Positions 7,700-15,441 of a stretch of DNA of 28,175 nucleotides are shown in pieces. The position numbers were made by a program, and so were the translations under genes. Positions within the stretch are counted from its first letter, which is position 1. The number at the start of each line of letters is the position of its first letter. Source of the DNA: JACCTH01 sp036556085 (lineage in GTDB: Bacteria > Actinomycetota > Acidimicrobiia > Spongiisociales > ZC4RG35); contig DATBKE010000029.1 of NCBI GenBank assembly GCA_036556085.1, forward strand, positions 1 through 28,175, written 5' to 3'. A model generated the notes under the pieces. The model saw only the letters and a list, made by a program, of their open reading frames with translations. It was not told the DNA's origin and did no database searches.

Positions 7700-9286
7700 T
7701 CATGTTTCGACGTACCGCGCTTCTTCGACGCCGGGCACCAACCGTAGCTTGGCCACCTGCTCCTCTCGCAGGGGTGAATCGAGGTTGAGGCCCATCATCG
7801 CCGCCTCGCCACTCGTCCGCGACCGCCCGACCACCATGTTGGCGATGTTGACCCCGATATCCCCGAGGAAGGTTCCAACCCGGCCGATCATCCCCGGGAC
7901 ATCGGCGTTGCGCACGATGAGGAGGTGCTTCGAGATCGGTAACTCGACGTCGTGTCCGAGGATCTCGACCAACATCGGGCCCTTTCGCGATCTGATGGCA
8001 GCCACCGAAACCGCTTCACCGCCGACGCTTCCAGATACTTCGAGGATCGATACGTAATCGGAGCTGAACTCGTCCGCCTCTAAGACAAGTGAGATGCCGC
8101 GGTTATGTGCCATAGAGGTGACGTTGACGAAAGAAACTGGCTCGGTAGAGACCGCGGCAAGCCCGCCCTTCATAACGGCCAAGCCGAGGGGGCGGACCTC
8201 CGACAAGGCCAACCGACCCCTGGCGGTAACCCGAAGCTGATCGGGGACGCCGCCGGCAAGCCCGATGAAGACTCGGCCCAGTTGTTCGGCGATGGGAAGA
8301 AACTCGCGCACATCCTCTGAAAGCTCTCGACCGAGATCGAGGTTGACGGCCGAGAGCACCAAGTCCCCGGCGAGCGCAGCCGCTACCACTTCCGCCACCT
8401 GGACCCCAGCCTTGTCCTGGGCTTCAACCGTTGAGGCGCCCAGATGCGGAGTCAGCACAACTTGATGCAGATCGAAAAAGGGACTCTCGGTCAGGGGCTC
8501 GTTGATGAACACGTCGAGGGCGGCTCCTGCCACGGCACCGGACCGAACCGCTTCCGCCAGAGCTTCCTCGTCGACGATTCCACCCCGCGAGGTGTTGACG
8601 ATCCTCACCCCCGGCTTGCACTTGGCCAGAGCTTCCTTCCCGAGAAGACGATCGGTCTCAGGTGTGAGGGGAAGGTGGATGGTGATGAAGTCGGCATTCG
8701 CCAGCAGTCGGTCCAAGTCGACGAGCTCGGCTCCCTGTCGCCGGGCGCGTTCAGCAGAGATAAAGGGGTCGTAAGCCAGGACCTTCATCCCGAAAGCCAT
8801 TGCCCGGCTGGCGACCAGGCTGCCGATACGGCCGAGCCCTATCACTCCCAGGGTCTTGCCATGAAGTTCGACTCCCTGAAAGCTTTTCCGATCCCACGTT
8901 CCGCTCCGGGTCCGTGCATCGGCCTCGGGAATGTGTCTGACCTGGGCCAAAAGCAAGGCAAAGGCGTGTTCCGCGGCACTGATGGTGTTGGCCTGGGGGG
9001 CGTTAACCACGAGGATGCCCCGACTGGTGGCAGCCTCGACGTCGATGTTGTCGACCCCGATGCCGGCGCGGCCGATCACTTTGAGCATTGGAGCGGCGGC
9101 GATCAGCTCCTCATCGACCTTGGTGGAAGATCGGACCACCAAGCCGCTGGCGCTTTCCAAGGCTTCGATCAAGTCGGGACGGGTCCAGCCGGAGGCGTCG
9201 ATCACTTCGAAGTCGCGTGCCAATGCCTCGATGCCGGCCGGAGAAAGGCTTTCGGCCACGACGACGGTAGGACGAGCGTCAACCAT
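7700..9286 (-). CDS. serA: D-3-phosphoglycerate dehydrogenase
   Basis: NAD-dependent first step of serine synthesis, oxidising 3-phosphoglycerate to 3-phosphohydroxypyruvate. The 528-residue product is the long (type I) form. The order is substrate/nucleotide domains with the dinucleotide motif GVIGLGRIGSLVA, catalytic Arg in NTSRGGIVDEEAL, Glu in DVFINEPL and His in LTPHLGAST. The intervening allosteric substrate-binding domain (about residues 315-455) follows, and then a C-terminal ACT domain (from HLLIVRNADVPGMIGRVG) that usually senses serine. I preferred the ATG at 9286 (MVDARPTVVVAES) over a TTG at 9307. It is divergent from the stress-protein gene with a 71-bp gap and is apparently monocistronic. 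Confidence 0.96.
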   Translation of the reverse strand: MVDARPTVVVAESLSPAGIEALARDFEVIDASGWTRPDLIEALESASGLVVRSSTKVDEELIAAAPMLKVIGRAGIGVDNIDVEAATSRGILVVNAPQANTISAAEHAFALLLAQVRHIPEADARTRSGTWDRKSFQGVELHGKTLGVIGLGRIGSLVASRAMAFGMKVLAYDPFISAERARRQGAELVDLDRLLANADFITIHLPLTPETDRLLGKEALAKCKPGVRIVNTSRGGIVDEEALAEAVRSGAVAGAALDVFINEPLTESPFFDLHQVVLTPHLGASTVEAQDKAGVQVAEVVAAALAGDLVLSAVNLDLGRELSEDVREFLPIAEQLGRVFIGLAGGVPDQLRVTARGRLALSEVRPLGLAVMKGGLAAVSTEPVSFVNVTSMAHNRGISLVLEADEFSSDYVSILEVSGSVGGEAVSVAAIRSRKGPMLVEILGHDVELPISKHLLIVRNADVPGMIGRVGTFLGDIGVNIANMVVGRSRTSGEAAMMGLNLDSPLREEQVAKLRLVPGVEEARYVET

Positions 9287-9345
9287 TCCGATTGAGTTTG
9301 GTGGCAACCGGGGTTCCCGACAAGGTGAGGCCAGGAATGCCGGGT

Positions 9346-9351
9346 TAACCT
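9346..9351 (+). promoter_or_regulatory. -10-like TAACCT for leaderless usp
   Basis: TAACCT (TANNNT form) ends 6 nt before the ATG at 9358. There is no Shine-Dalgarno sequence, so transcription would start at or near the A of ATG. It overlaps the 8-bp palindrome GGTTAACC (9343-9350). Confidence 0.45.
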
Positions 9352-9357
9352 CGAAAA

Positions 9358-9798
9358 ATGAGCTGGCCGCCGCAAGTCATCGTCGTCGCCGTTGATGGAT
9401 CAGACCAGAGCCAAAGGGCTGCTGACCTGGCTGCCTCCCTCGCTCGAGCTCATACGTCGCGACTGGTGATGATCACGGTGGTGAGGCCCCCGGAAGGTTG
9501 GTGGGGAGTCACCGGCCAGCCTCCCTCGCCCGAGGCTCTGTCCGAGGCGCTCGTCGAAGGTCAGCAGGAGATTCTCCGTCAGGCTGAGAACCGAACGGAC
9601 CTCGCCGGAATCGAGTACCGCACGGCTGAGGAGTTGGGAGACCCGACTTCGGTGATCCTCGCTGCTTGCGACCGGGAATCAGCCGACCTGCTCGTCGTCG
9701 GTCGCCGCGGTGCGGGGTTGGTTGAGCGAATGGTGATGGGATCGGTGGCAGATCGCCTCGCCCATCACAGCCCGGTTCCGATTCTCATCGTCCCGTGA
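9358..9798 (+). CDS. Universal stress protein (UspA family)
   Basis: Single Usp domain of 146 residues, cytoplasmic. The N-terminal strand VIVVAVDGSDQSQRA carries the usual Asp-Gly-Ser, and the C-terminal ATP-binding signature G-x2-G-x9-G-S is present as GRRGAGLVERMVMGSVAD, so this is the ATP-binding type. Family members act in stress and dormancy physiology; no client is known here. The stop overlaps the GTG of the thioesterase gene by 4 bp (GTGA), so the two are translationally coupled. The start has no ribosome site but a -10-like element 6 nt upstream, suggesting a leaderless transcript. Confidence 0.93.
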   Translation: MSWPPQVIVVAVDGSDQSQRAADLAASLARAHTSRLVMITVVRPPEGWWGVTGQPPSPEALSEALVEGQQEILRQAENRTDLAGIEYRTAEELGDPTSVILAACDRESADLLVVGRRGAGLVERMVMGSVADRLAHHSPVPILIVP

Positions 9799-10574
9799 CT
9801 TCGGCCTTCGAGGAGGACACCGCCGTCACTGAGGCAGGCGGGGGGTTCACTTCGACCCTCACCGACCGCTGGTCGATCGGCGGAAGACCCAACGGCGGTT
9901 ATCTGATGGCGGTGGCCCTGCGAGCGCTCGAGCATCGGATTCCACAACCCGACCTGTTGACGACCTCGGCCCATTTCTTGAGCCCGGCTGCACCCGGTAC
10001 GGCGACGATCGAGGTCGATCTGTTGAAGAGCGGGCGCTCGATCTCGACCGGCCAAGCTCTGCTGCGCCAGGAGGGAAAGGTAATCCTCACGATCTTGGCG
10101 AGCTATGGCGACCTCAATTCCACCGGCAAGACCGCGATCTTCGACCAGCCGCCGTCGCTCGGCGAACTGGTGAGCTCACTGCATCGCCCCTACCCGATTC
10201 CGATCACCGAACGGTTCGAGTATTTGGTTCCTTTCGATCAGGACCAAGCGGCGCGGGGCGAGAAAACCAATCCCAAACCGGAGCTGGTGGGCAAGGTGCG
10301 ATTCCGCGATGATCTCGTCCCGCCCTCAGCTGCGCTGCCGCTGCTGATGGACTCATTTCCCCCGACCATGTTCCAGCTCGGCCTTTACGGCTGGACGCCC
10401 ACCCTCGAACTGACAGTGCACGGACGAGGAAGACCGCAGTCGAGCTGGCTCACGATTCGGCTTCGGTCCCGCTATTTGATCAACGGCCTTGTGGAAGAAG
10501 ACGGCGAGCTCTGGGATGAGTCGGGCCGTCTCATCGCCCTCTCCCGACAGATGGCCAAAGTCCTGATCGACTAG
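9795..10574 (+). CDS. Thioesterase family protein (TesB-like double hotdog)
   Basis: The 259-residue protein resembles acyl-CoA thioesterases with two fused hotdog folds. Residues ~25-110 carry the typical WSIGGRPNGGYLMAVALRAL helix and the following strand pattern TTSAHFLSPAAPGTATIEV and GRSISTGQALLRQEGKVILT. The second half has LLMDSFPPTMF and a late WLTIRLRSRYLINGLVEEDGE strand pair, ending LIALSRQMAKV as in the family. It would hydrolyse acyl-CoA in the cytoplasm; chain length preference cannot be read. It starts with GTG overlapping the usp stop. It converges on the F420-type oxidoreductase gene with only 23 bp between them and no visible terminator. Confidence 0.85.
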   Translation: MTSAFEEDTAVTEAGGGFTSTLTDRWSIGGRPNGGYLMAVALRALEHRIPQPDLLTTSAHFLSPAAPGTATIEVDLLKSGRSISTGQALLRQEGKVILTILASYGDLNSTGKTAIFDQPPSLGELVSSLHRPYPIPITERFEYLVPFDQDQAARGEKTNPKPELVGKVRFRDDLVPPSAALPLLMDSFPPTMFQLGLYGWTPTLELTVHGRGRPQSSWLTIRLRSRYLINGLVEEDGELWDESGRLIALSRQMAKVLID

Positions 10575-10597
10575 CCCGGGAGACAGCAGAGGTCGAT

Positions 10598-11575
10598 CTA
10601 GAGGTTGGGCAGAACCTCGGTCGCGAGTCGCTCGAAACCGGAGTGGTCATAGGCAGCTTCGGAGAAGTAAAAGATTCCGTAGCCGAGCCCGGCATCACGC
10701 CACGGCCGGAGCTTTTCAATCAGCTGCTCCGGCGTTCCCGAGAACTCGGAAAAGTTGAGCATCGTCCGCTCCAGGCGCTCACTCCCGAGAAACTCACCGA
10801 AATGCTCCCGCATCCAATTCTTTCGATCGACGACAGCCGACTCAGTCTCTTCGCAGATGATGTTGAAGTTGGAGCTGCGCACGATCTGATCGAAGTCGCG
10901 GCCAACCTCACGGCAGTGTTCGGCAAGCCGAGCTGATTTTTCGACGAACTCGTCGAGGGCGTTGCCGAAGTTCGTGTAGGAGGCGTGCTCGGCTGCAACG
11001 CGAAGTGTCAATTGCTCTCCGCCACCCGCCACCCAGATCGGCACGTGCGGTTGCTGGAGCGGCTTGGGCTGACAGATGGCGCCATTGAGTTGATAGTGCT
11101 TGCCCGAGAAATAAACCTCGTCCTCGGTCCACATCCGCTTCATGATCTCGACGGCTTCACCAAGTTGGCCGATGCGAACGGCCGGTCGCGGGAAGGGATA
11201 TCCGTAGGCGACATACTCCTGCTCGTACCACCCCGCCCCGATCGCCATCTCCAGCCGACCCTGCGAGAGGACGTCGGTGGTGGCCGCCACCTTGGCGAGA
11301 TAGGCGGGATGACGGTATGAGTTACACGTACACATCTGTCCGAGGCGGACGGTTTGAGTCGTCACGGCCAGGGCCCCTGTGAGGGTCCACGCCTCATGGG
11401 TGACTTCTTGCGTGGGAATGGGGACCGTGTGGAAGTGGTCGTAGACCCAGACCGACTCGTAGCCAGCGGTTTCGGCCGCTTGCGCTACTCCGAGCATCGT
11501 CTCCCAATGCTTTTCTCGATCGATGCCTGCCAGGTCGAGACGCCAGCCCTGCGGAACGAATACCCCTGCTCTCAT
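10598..11575 (-). CDS. LLM class F420-dependent oxidoreductase
   Basis: Luciferase-like TIM-barrel oxidoreductase, 325 residues, of the actinobacterial group that binds coenzyme F420. It begins with the family start MRAGVFVPQGWRLDLAGI. Further landmarks are ESVWVYDHFHTVP, the NSYRHPAYLAKVAATTDVLS segment, GRLEMAIGAGWYEQEY and HVPIWVAGGGEQLTLRVAAEHA, all typical of this group. The C-terminal FSEFSGTPEQLIEKLRPWRDAGLGYGIFY closes the barrel. The substrate is unknown. It is divergent from the epimerase-like/cofC/PIG-L operon, and CofC supplies an F420 precursor, which supports F420 rather than FMN as cofactor. The ATG has no ribosome site; CAGAAT lies 6 nt upstream within a large inverted repeat. 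Confidence 0.9.
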   Translation of the reverse strand: MRAGVFVPQGWRLDLAGIDREKHWETMLGVAQAAETAGYESVWVYDHFHTVPIPTQEVTHEAWTLTGALAVTTQTVRLGQMCTCNSYRHPAYLAKVAATTDVLSQGRLEMAIGAGWYEQEYVAYGYPFPRPAVRIGQLGEAVEIMKRMWTEDEVYFSGKHYQLNGAICQPKPLQQPHVPIWVAGGGEQLTLRVAAEHASYTNFGNALDEFVEKSARLAEHCREVGRDFDQIVRSSNFNIICEETESAVVDRKNWMREHFGEFLGSERLERTMLNFSEFSGTPEQLIEKLRPWRDAGLGYGIFYFSEAAYDHSGFERLATEVLPNL

Positions 11576-11581
11576 CTCTTC

Positions 11582-11587
11582 ATTCTG
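11582..11587 (-). promoter_or_regulatory. -10-like CAGAAT for the LLM gene
   Basis: Reads CAGAAT on the minus strand, 6 nt upstream of the ATG at 11575. It keeps the A and final T positions of a -10 box, and there is no ribosome site, consistent with a leaderless start. It is the mirror image of the element at 11626-11631. Confidence 0.35.
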
Positions 11588-11625
11588 GCGTAAATCCGCA
11601 GCAGAAAACTGCTCCGAATTTGCGC

Positions 11626-11631
11626 CAGAAT
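11626..11631 (+). promoter_or_regulatory. -10-like CAGAAT for the epimerase-like operon
   Basis: CAGAAT ends 6 nt before the ATG at 11638, with no ribosome site. It lies in the right arm of the inverted repeat and mirrors the element serving the divergent gene. Confidence 0.35.
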
Positions 11632-11637
11632 GACCCG

Positions 11638-12120
11638 ATGGACGTTGGGCCCTTCGAAGACCTAATCGAGCGACTTGATCACGTCGCCATCGCCGTACCC
11701 GAAATCAAAGAAGCACTCCCGATGGTGGAGGCACTAGGTGGCAAGTATTTCTGTGGGGCAACTTCGGTTAGGAGCCAATTCACCTGGGTGCAATTTCATC
11801 TCGCCAACCTCTCCAAACTCGAGCTGATCGCCCCTAATTCTGCGGAGTCATTCGTCACCCGCTTCCTCGAAGAGCGAGGCCCCGGTCTTCATCACCTCAC
11901 TTACAAGGTCACCGATGTACCCGAGGCAGCCCGCCGCGCCCAATCGCACGGTTACCGGGTTCTGGGACCAAACCTCAATCCGATTTGGAACGAGGTTTTC
12001 CTCCACCCCAAGAATCCGCTCGGGACGTTGGTTCAGTTCGCGGCCTGGCCCAGCGACGATCCCTGGACGGTCAACTCGCTCGAAGACGTTCTCGCCGGTT
12101 TGGTTCTCGACGACACATGA
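11638..12120 (+). CDS. Methylmalonyl-CoA epimerase-like VOC protein
   Basis: The 160-residue product has two VOC (glyoxalase-fold) modules arranged as in methylmalonyl-CoA epimerase, which interconverts the (R) and (S) isomers in propionyl-CoA metabolism. Visible are LDHVAIAVPEI (His14), SKLELIAP (Glu62), GPGLHHLTYKVTDV (His85/86) and the end NEVFLHPKNPLGTLVQF. Typical epimerases end this motif with a metal-binding Glu (VLIEL-like); here the equivalent position appears to be Gln, so activity or substrate may differ. It is first in an operon with cofC and the PIG-L gene, overlapping cofC by 4 bp (ATGA). Other VOC functions remain possible, and no methylmalonyl-CoA mutase gene is nearby. Confidence 0.75.
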   Translation: MDVGPFEDLIERLDHVAIAVPEIKEALPMVEALGGKYFCGATSVRSQFTWVQFHLANLSKLELIAPNSAESFVTRFLEERGPGLHHLTYKVTDVPEAARRAQSHGYRVLGPNLNPIWNEVFLHPKNPLGTLVQFAAWPSDDPWTVNSLEDVLAGLVLDDT

Positions 12121-12725
12121 CCGTTCTCGGCGGCGTACCGGTGAAGCCTTTTCGTTCGGCCAAGAACCGGCTCGCCAAGGACCTCGCGATTACCCAGCGA
12201 CGCTTGCTGGCCGAACACCTGGGCGAGAGAACGCTGGCCGTGGTTCACGAAGCCGGCGCGGAGCCGATGGTCCTTGCCGCCGATGAGGAGGTCGCGGTGT
12301 GGGCCAAGCGTTTGGGATATCGCGCTCTCCTCGATCCCGCATCTGACCTCAACTCCGCCGCCAGCGCCGCGGCAGACCTGGCTTCGACTGAGGACCGTCC
12401 GTGGGTTCTGATCCACAGCGACCTTCCGTTGATGGACGCCGATGCACTCGGACAGGTAATTGCTGCGCTGACCAGGGGACGGCCGGTCATCGCCCCCAGC
12501 CCCGATGGCGGCACGCCCGTCCTGGGCTGGCGAGGAAAGGACCTCACCTTCCAATACGGATCGGGCAGCTTTCAGCGCCATCATCGCCAGCTGGCGGCAC
12601 ACCAACCTCTGGTGGCTACCGATCCGCGGCTGATGTTCGATATCGACCGACCCGGCGACCTTGCCTTCGTCCTCCAACGAGATCGAGCCCTGGCTGATCG
12701 GCTCTCTAGCCTGCCTGCCCCGTGA
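12117..12725 (+). CDS. cofC: 2-phospho-L-lactate (or PEP) guanylyltransferase, F420 pathway
   Basis: CofC/FbiD transfers GMP from GTP to phospholactate or phosphoenolpyruvate, making the activated precursor for coenzyme F420. The 202-residue length is typical. Landmarks are the start VPVKPFRSAKNRLAKDL, with the GTP-binding lysines and arginine, VLIHSDLPLMDADAL with the metal-binding Asp, IAPSPDGGTPVLGW, and the phosphate-binding YGSGSFQRHHRQ. The usual DGGTN is DGGTP here. The ATG at 12117 overlaps the preceding stop (ATGA); the frame is open further upstream only as a shadow of that gene. The stop overlaps the PIG-L GTG (GTGA). An F420-type oxidoreductase is encoded just upstream on the other strand. 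Confidence 0.88.
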   Translation: MTVLGGVPVKPFRSAKNRLAKDLAITQRRLLAEHLGERTLAVVHEAGAEPMVLAADEEVAVWAKRLGYRALLDPASDLNSAASAAADLASTEDRPWVLIHSDLPLMDADALGQVIAALTRGRPVIAPSPDGGTPVLGWRGKDLTFQYGSGSFQRHHRQLAAHQPLVATDPRLMFDIDRPGDLAFVLQRDRALADRLSSLPAP

Positions 12726-13444
12726 CCAACGAACTTCTCTCGACTCCCAAGCGGGCCCTGACCATTGGGGCTCATCCCGACGACGCCGAATTCGGCTCGG
12801 GCGGAACTCTGGCCCGCTGGGCCCAGGAAGGCTGCGAAGTATCGATGCTGGTGGTAACCGATGGCTCAAAGGGCTCCTGGGACCCCAATGTCGCCCCCGA
12901 TCAGCTGGCTCGCTCCCGCATCGAAGAACAGGAGAAGGCGGCCTCCGTGCTCGGCGCCAAGGGCCAACTCGTCCATCTCGGCCATGTCGACGGCGAGCTC
13001 GAGTACTCGATGGAGCTCCGGCGCCAGCTCTGTATGTGGATCCGACGCCTCCGGCCCGAGGTTGTCCTCTCCCACGACCCCTGGCGGCGCTACATGCTCC
13101 ATCCCGACCATCGCGCCACCGGCTGGGGCGCCATCGACGGCGTGGTGGCCGCTCGCGATCACCTTTTCTTTCCCGAGCTAGAACTGGAGAAGCACCGTCC
13201 GGAGGCGATTCTCCTCTGGGGTGCAGATGAGCCTGATTACTGGGAAGACATTTCCTCGACCTTCGATCAAAAGATCGAGGCTCTGCTTTGTCATTCGAGC
13301 CAAGCCGAAACCTCGATGCACAAAGCGGACACGGATGAGGATGGTCGGACCCAGTTTCTCAACCGCATGCGTGAATGGGCCAGAAGCCAGGGAGAGACTG
13401 CCGGACTCGAACAGGCCGAGTCCTTCAAATTGCTGCGCCCCTAG
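12722..13444 (+). CDS. PIG-L/LmbE family deacetylase
   Basis: Zinc-dependent N-deacetylase of the PIG-L family, 240 residues, cytoplasmic. The metal and catalytic motif AHPDDAEFGSGG (residues 17-28) and the second motif LHPDHRATGWG are both intact, and LVVTDGSKGSW fits the usual strand-loop. In actinobacteria this family includes MshB (mycothiol synthesis) and Mca (mycothiol S-conjugate amidase); family members also act on other N-acetylglucosaminyl compounds. I cannot separate these from the sequence alone. The GTG start overlaps the cofC stop by 4 bp, so it is the third gene of the operon. It converges on the ABC ATPase gene with 6 bp between stops. Confidence 0.9.
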   Translation: MTNELLSTPKRALTIGAHPDDAEFGSGGTLARWAQEGCEVSMLVVTDGSKGSWDPNVAPDQLARSRIEEQEKAASVLGAKGQLVHLGHVDGELEYSMELRRQLCMWIRRLRPEVVLSHDPWRRYMLHPDHRATGWGAIDGVVAARDHLFFPELELEKHRPEAILLWGADEPDYWEDISSTFDQKIEALLCHSSQAETSMHKADTDEDGRTQFLNRMREWARSQGETAGLEQAESFKLLRP

Positions 13445-13450
13445 CTACTC

Positions 13451-14638
13451 CTAGCGGATGGCGTCGCCGGTTTCTTTGTCGAAGAAGTGAAGCTTCTGGG
13501 TCTCCACCACCAGCTTCGCCTCATCACCGGGCTTGGGGACATAGTCGGGGTCGACCCGGGCTGTGAACTTGGTCTCGTCACCCAGAGAGGAGGCATCGGT
13601 CCCCTGATCGGCGAGCAGTTCGCGAATATCGGGAGTGACGACCGGAGGGGACGGCTTGACAAAGTGGATGTAGGCCTCAGATCCGAGCTGTTCCACCAGC
13701 CCCACCTTGACTGAGATGGTCTGTTGAGGATCGGCGGAGGGCACCGCAGCCACCAGCTCGAACATCTCGGGTCGGATCCCGATCACGATCTCCTTGCCCT
13801 TGTAGTCGGCCAGCCCGGTCTTTTCCGCCACGGCGGTGCGGTCCAATTTGACCTTGTCCCCTCCGAGATTGGCGTAGACGTCGTCGCCGTCGCCCTCGAG
13901 CGTCCCGTAGATGAAGTTCATCGAGGGGGAACCGATGAAGCCGGCCACGAATAGGTTGTCAGGGAAGTCATATAGGTTGCGCGGCGTGTCGACCTGTTGG
14001 AGGCGACCCTTTCTGATTACCGCCACGCGGTCGCCCATGGTCATCGCCTCCACCTGATCGTGCGTGACATAGACGGTGGTGGTCCCTAGGCGCTGCTGCA
14101 GGAGCCCGATCTCAGATCGCATCTGGACCCGGAGCTTGGCGTCGAGGTTGGAGAGCGGCTCGTCCATCAAGAAGGCGGAGGGTTCGCGGACGATGGCCCG
14201 ACCCATCGCCACCCTCTGCCGTTGGCCACCGGAGAGCGCTTTCGGTTTTCTCTGCAGGTATTCCCCAAGTTCGAGTACCCGGGCGGCTTCGTTCACCCGC
14301 CGGTTGATTTCATCTTTCGACATCTTGCGGAGCTTCAAGCCGAAAGCCATGTTGTCAAAGACCGTCATGTGGGGATACAGGGCGTAGTTCTGGAAAACCA
14401 TGGCGATGTCTCGATCCTTGGGGGTGACGTCGTTCACCACCCGGTCACCAATCTTGAGGTCGCCCTCGGTGACCTCCTCCAACCCAGCAATCATCCGCAG
14501 CAAGGTCGACTTGCCACAGCCGGAGGGCCCCACCAGGACGAGAAACTCGCCGTCGTGGATATTCAAATTGACATCGGTGATGACCCGGTTGCCCCCGGGA
14601 TAGATCTTGCCGACCTTGTCGAAGGTAATGGAAGCCAC
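13451..14638 (-). CDS. ugpC: Carbohydrate-type ABC transporter ATPase (UgpC/MalK/MsiK)
   Basis: Cytoplasmic ATPase that powers binding-protein-dependent sugar or polyol uptake. The 395-residue product has Walker A GPSGCGKST (37-45), Q-loop VFQNYALYPHMTV, signature LSGGQRQRVAMGRA, Walker B AFLMDEPLSNLDA and the switch His in YVTHDQ. A C-terminal OB-type regulatory domain follows (from FIGSPSMNFIYG), with an extra acidic stretch near SPPVVTPDIRELLADQGTD. No permease or binding-protein gene is adjacent, which is the pattern of MsiK-type ATPases shared by several transporters. I chose the GTG at 14638 because GAGGAGGA lies 6 nt upstream; the open frame to 14680 has no such site. It is divergent from the SDR gene. 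Confidence 0.93.
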   Translation of the reverse strand: MASITFDKVGKIYPGGNRVITDVNLNIHDGEFLVLVGPSGCGKSTLLRMIAGLEEVTEGDLKIGDRVVNDVTPKDRDIAMVFQNYALYPHMTVFDNMAFGLKLRKMSKDEINRRVNEAARVLELGEYLQRKPKALSGGQRQRVAMGRAIVREPSAFLMDEPLSNLDAKLRVQMRSEIGLLQQRLGTTTVYVTHDQVEAMTMGDRVAVIRKGRLQQVDTPRNLYDFPDNLFVAGFIGSPSMNFIYGTLEGDGDDVYANLGGDKVKLDRTAVAEKTGLADYKGKEIVIGIRPEMFELVAAVPSADPQQTISVKVGLVEQLGSEAYIHFVKPSPPVVTPDIRELLADQGTDASSLGDETKFTARVDPDYVPKPGDEAKLVVETQKLHFFDKETGDAIR

Positions 14639-14644
14639 CTTGCG

Positions 14645-14652
14645 TCCTCCTC
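14645..14652 (-). promoter_or_regulatory. Shine-Dalgarno deciding the ABC ATPase start
   Basis: GAGGAGGA on the minus strand, 6 nt upstream of the GTG at 14638; it rules out the longer frame beginning at 14680. Confidence 0.8.
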
Positions 14653-14730
14653 TAATACGCTGCGTCTTCGAACCTACCATGAGGGCTCAGAACGCGCCCC
14701 CGATGTGCAGTCGAAAGGTATGGCATTCCG

Positions 14731-15435
14731 GTGAGCAAAGTCGCAGTGATAACCGGCGGTACCGGGGGGCTGGGCAGTGCTCTAGTGAGCCGGCTCGTCC
14801 GCAATGACTACAAGATGTCCTTGACCTATCTGTTGCCCGAGGAGGCTGAGCGTTTCGAGAGCCAGTTCGAAGTCGATGAGGACCGCATCAGCCTGCGACG
14901 AGTCGATGCCACCAATCCCGAGGCGATCGGCGGGCTAATGAAAGAGGTGGCCGAACAACACGGTGACATTCACGTCGCCTGTTCGCTGGTCGGAGGGTGG
15001 GCCGGCGGGCGGGACGTCGAGGACACCGACGACTTGAGGTTCGAGCGGATGATTGACCTCAATCTGCGCTCGGCGTTCTACACCGCCCGCGCCGCGCTGC
15101 CGCATTTGAAGGCGGCTGGCTGGGGTCGCTTGCTTTTAGTAGGAAGCCGCGCGGCCTTCGATACTCCGGGAGGACAGGCTGCTTTCAACGCCGCCAAGGC
15201 CGGAGTCGTCGCCCTCGGAAAGACGATTGCTCAGGAACTCGACGGGACCAAGGTGACCTGCAATGTCCTCCTTCCCTCGGTGATCGATACCCCGGCGACG
15301 AGAGCCACCGCGCCATATGCCGATTACATCACCTGGCCCACGCCCGACGAGATCGCGGCCGTTGCCGAGTTCTTGGTGTCCGAAGCCTCGGGAGTGATCA
15401 ACGGCGCAGCGGTACCGGTATTCGGACGCAGTTAG
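14731..15435 (+). CDS. SDR family protein with Tyr-to-Phe active-site change
   Basis: Rossmann-fold short-chain dehydrogenase/reductase, 234 residues. The cofactor motif is TGGTGGLGSAL, acidic and variable segments follow, and the catalytic Ser lies in LLLVGSRAAF. The usual YxxxK motif reads FNAAK (in GGQAAFNAAKAGV), so the general-acid Tyr is Phe while the Lys is kept. The Asn-Asn-Ala-Gly segment is also replaced by SLVGGWAGG. The fold and NAD(P)-binding site look intact, but classical dehydrogenase chemistry is doubtful; it may be non-catalytic, regulatory or act by another route. The start is a GTG with only a weak ribosome site. An NTF2-like gene follows after 6 bp, suggesting an operon. 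Confidence 0.88.
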   Translation: MSKVAVITGGTGGLGSALVSRLVRNDYKMSLTYLLPEEAERFESQFEVDEDRISLRRVDATNPEAIGGLMKEVAEQHGDIHVACSLVGGWAGGRDVEDTDDLRFERMIDLNLRSAFYTARAALPHLKAAGWGRLLLVGSRAAFDTPGGQAAFNAAKAGVVALGKTIAQELDGTKVTCNVLLPSVIDTPATRATAPYADYITWPTPDEIAAVAEFLVSEASGVINGAAVPVFGRS

Positions 15436-15441
15436 AAGACG

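Larger units (their letters stand above)
11580..11633. repeat. 54-bp imperfect inverted repeat between divergent genes
   Basis: Left arm 11580-11604, loop AAAA, right arm 11609-11633; 22 of 25 positions pair canonically and two of the other three could be G-U in RNA. It fills nearly all of the 62 bp between the LLM and epimerase-like ATGs. Each outer arm places CAGAAT exactly 6 nt before an ATG. It is probably an operator or a divergent promoter pair, not a terminator. Confidence 0.7.

Noticed and set aside
8444..9295. 283-codon plus-strand frame inside serA
   Set aside because: Antisense shadow; serA has complete catalytic and ACT domains on the other strand.
12033..12869. 278-codon minus-strand frame across cofC
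   Set aside because: Antisense to cofC and its overlapping neighbours, with no domain features.
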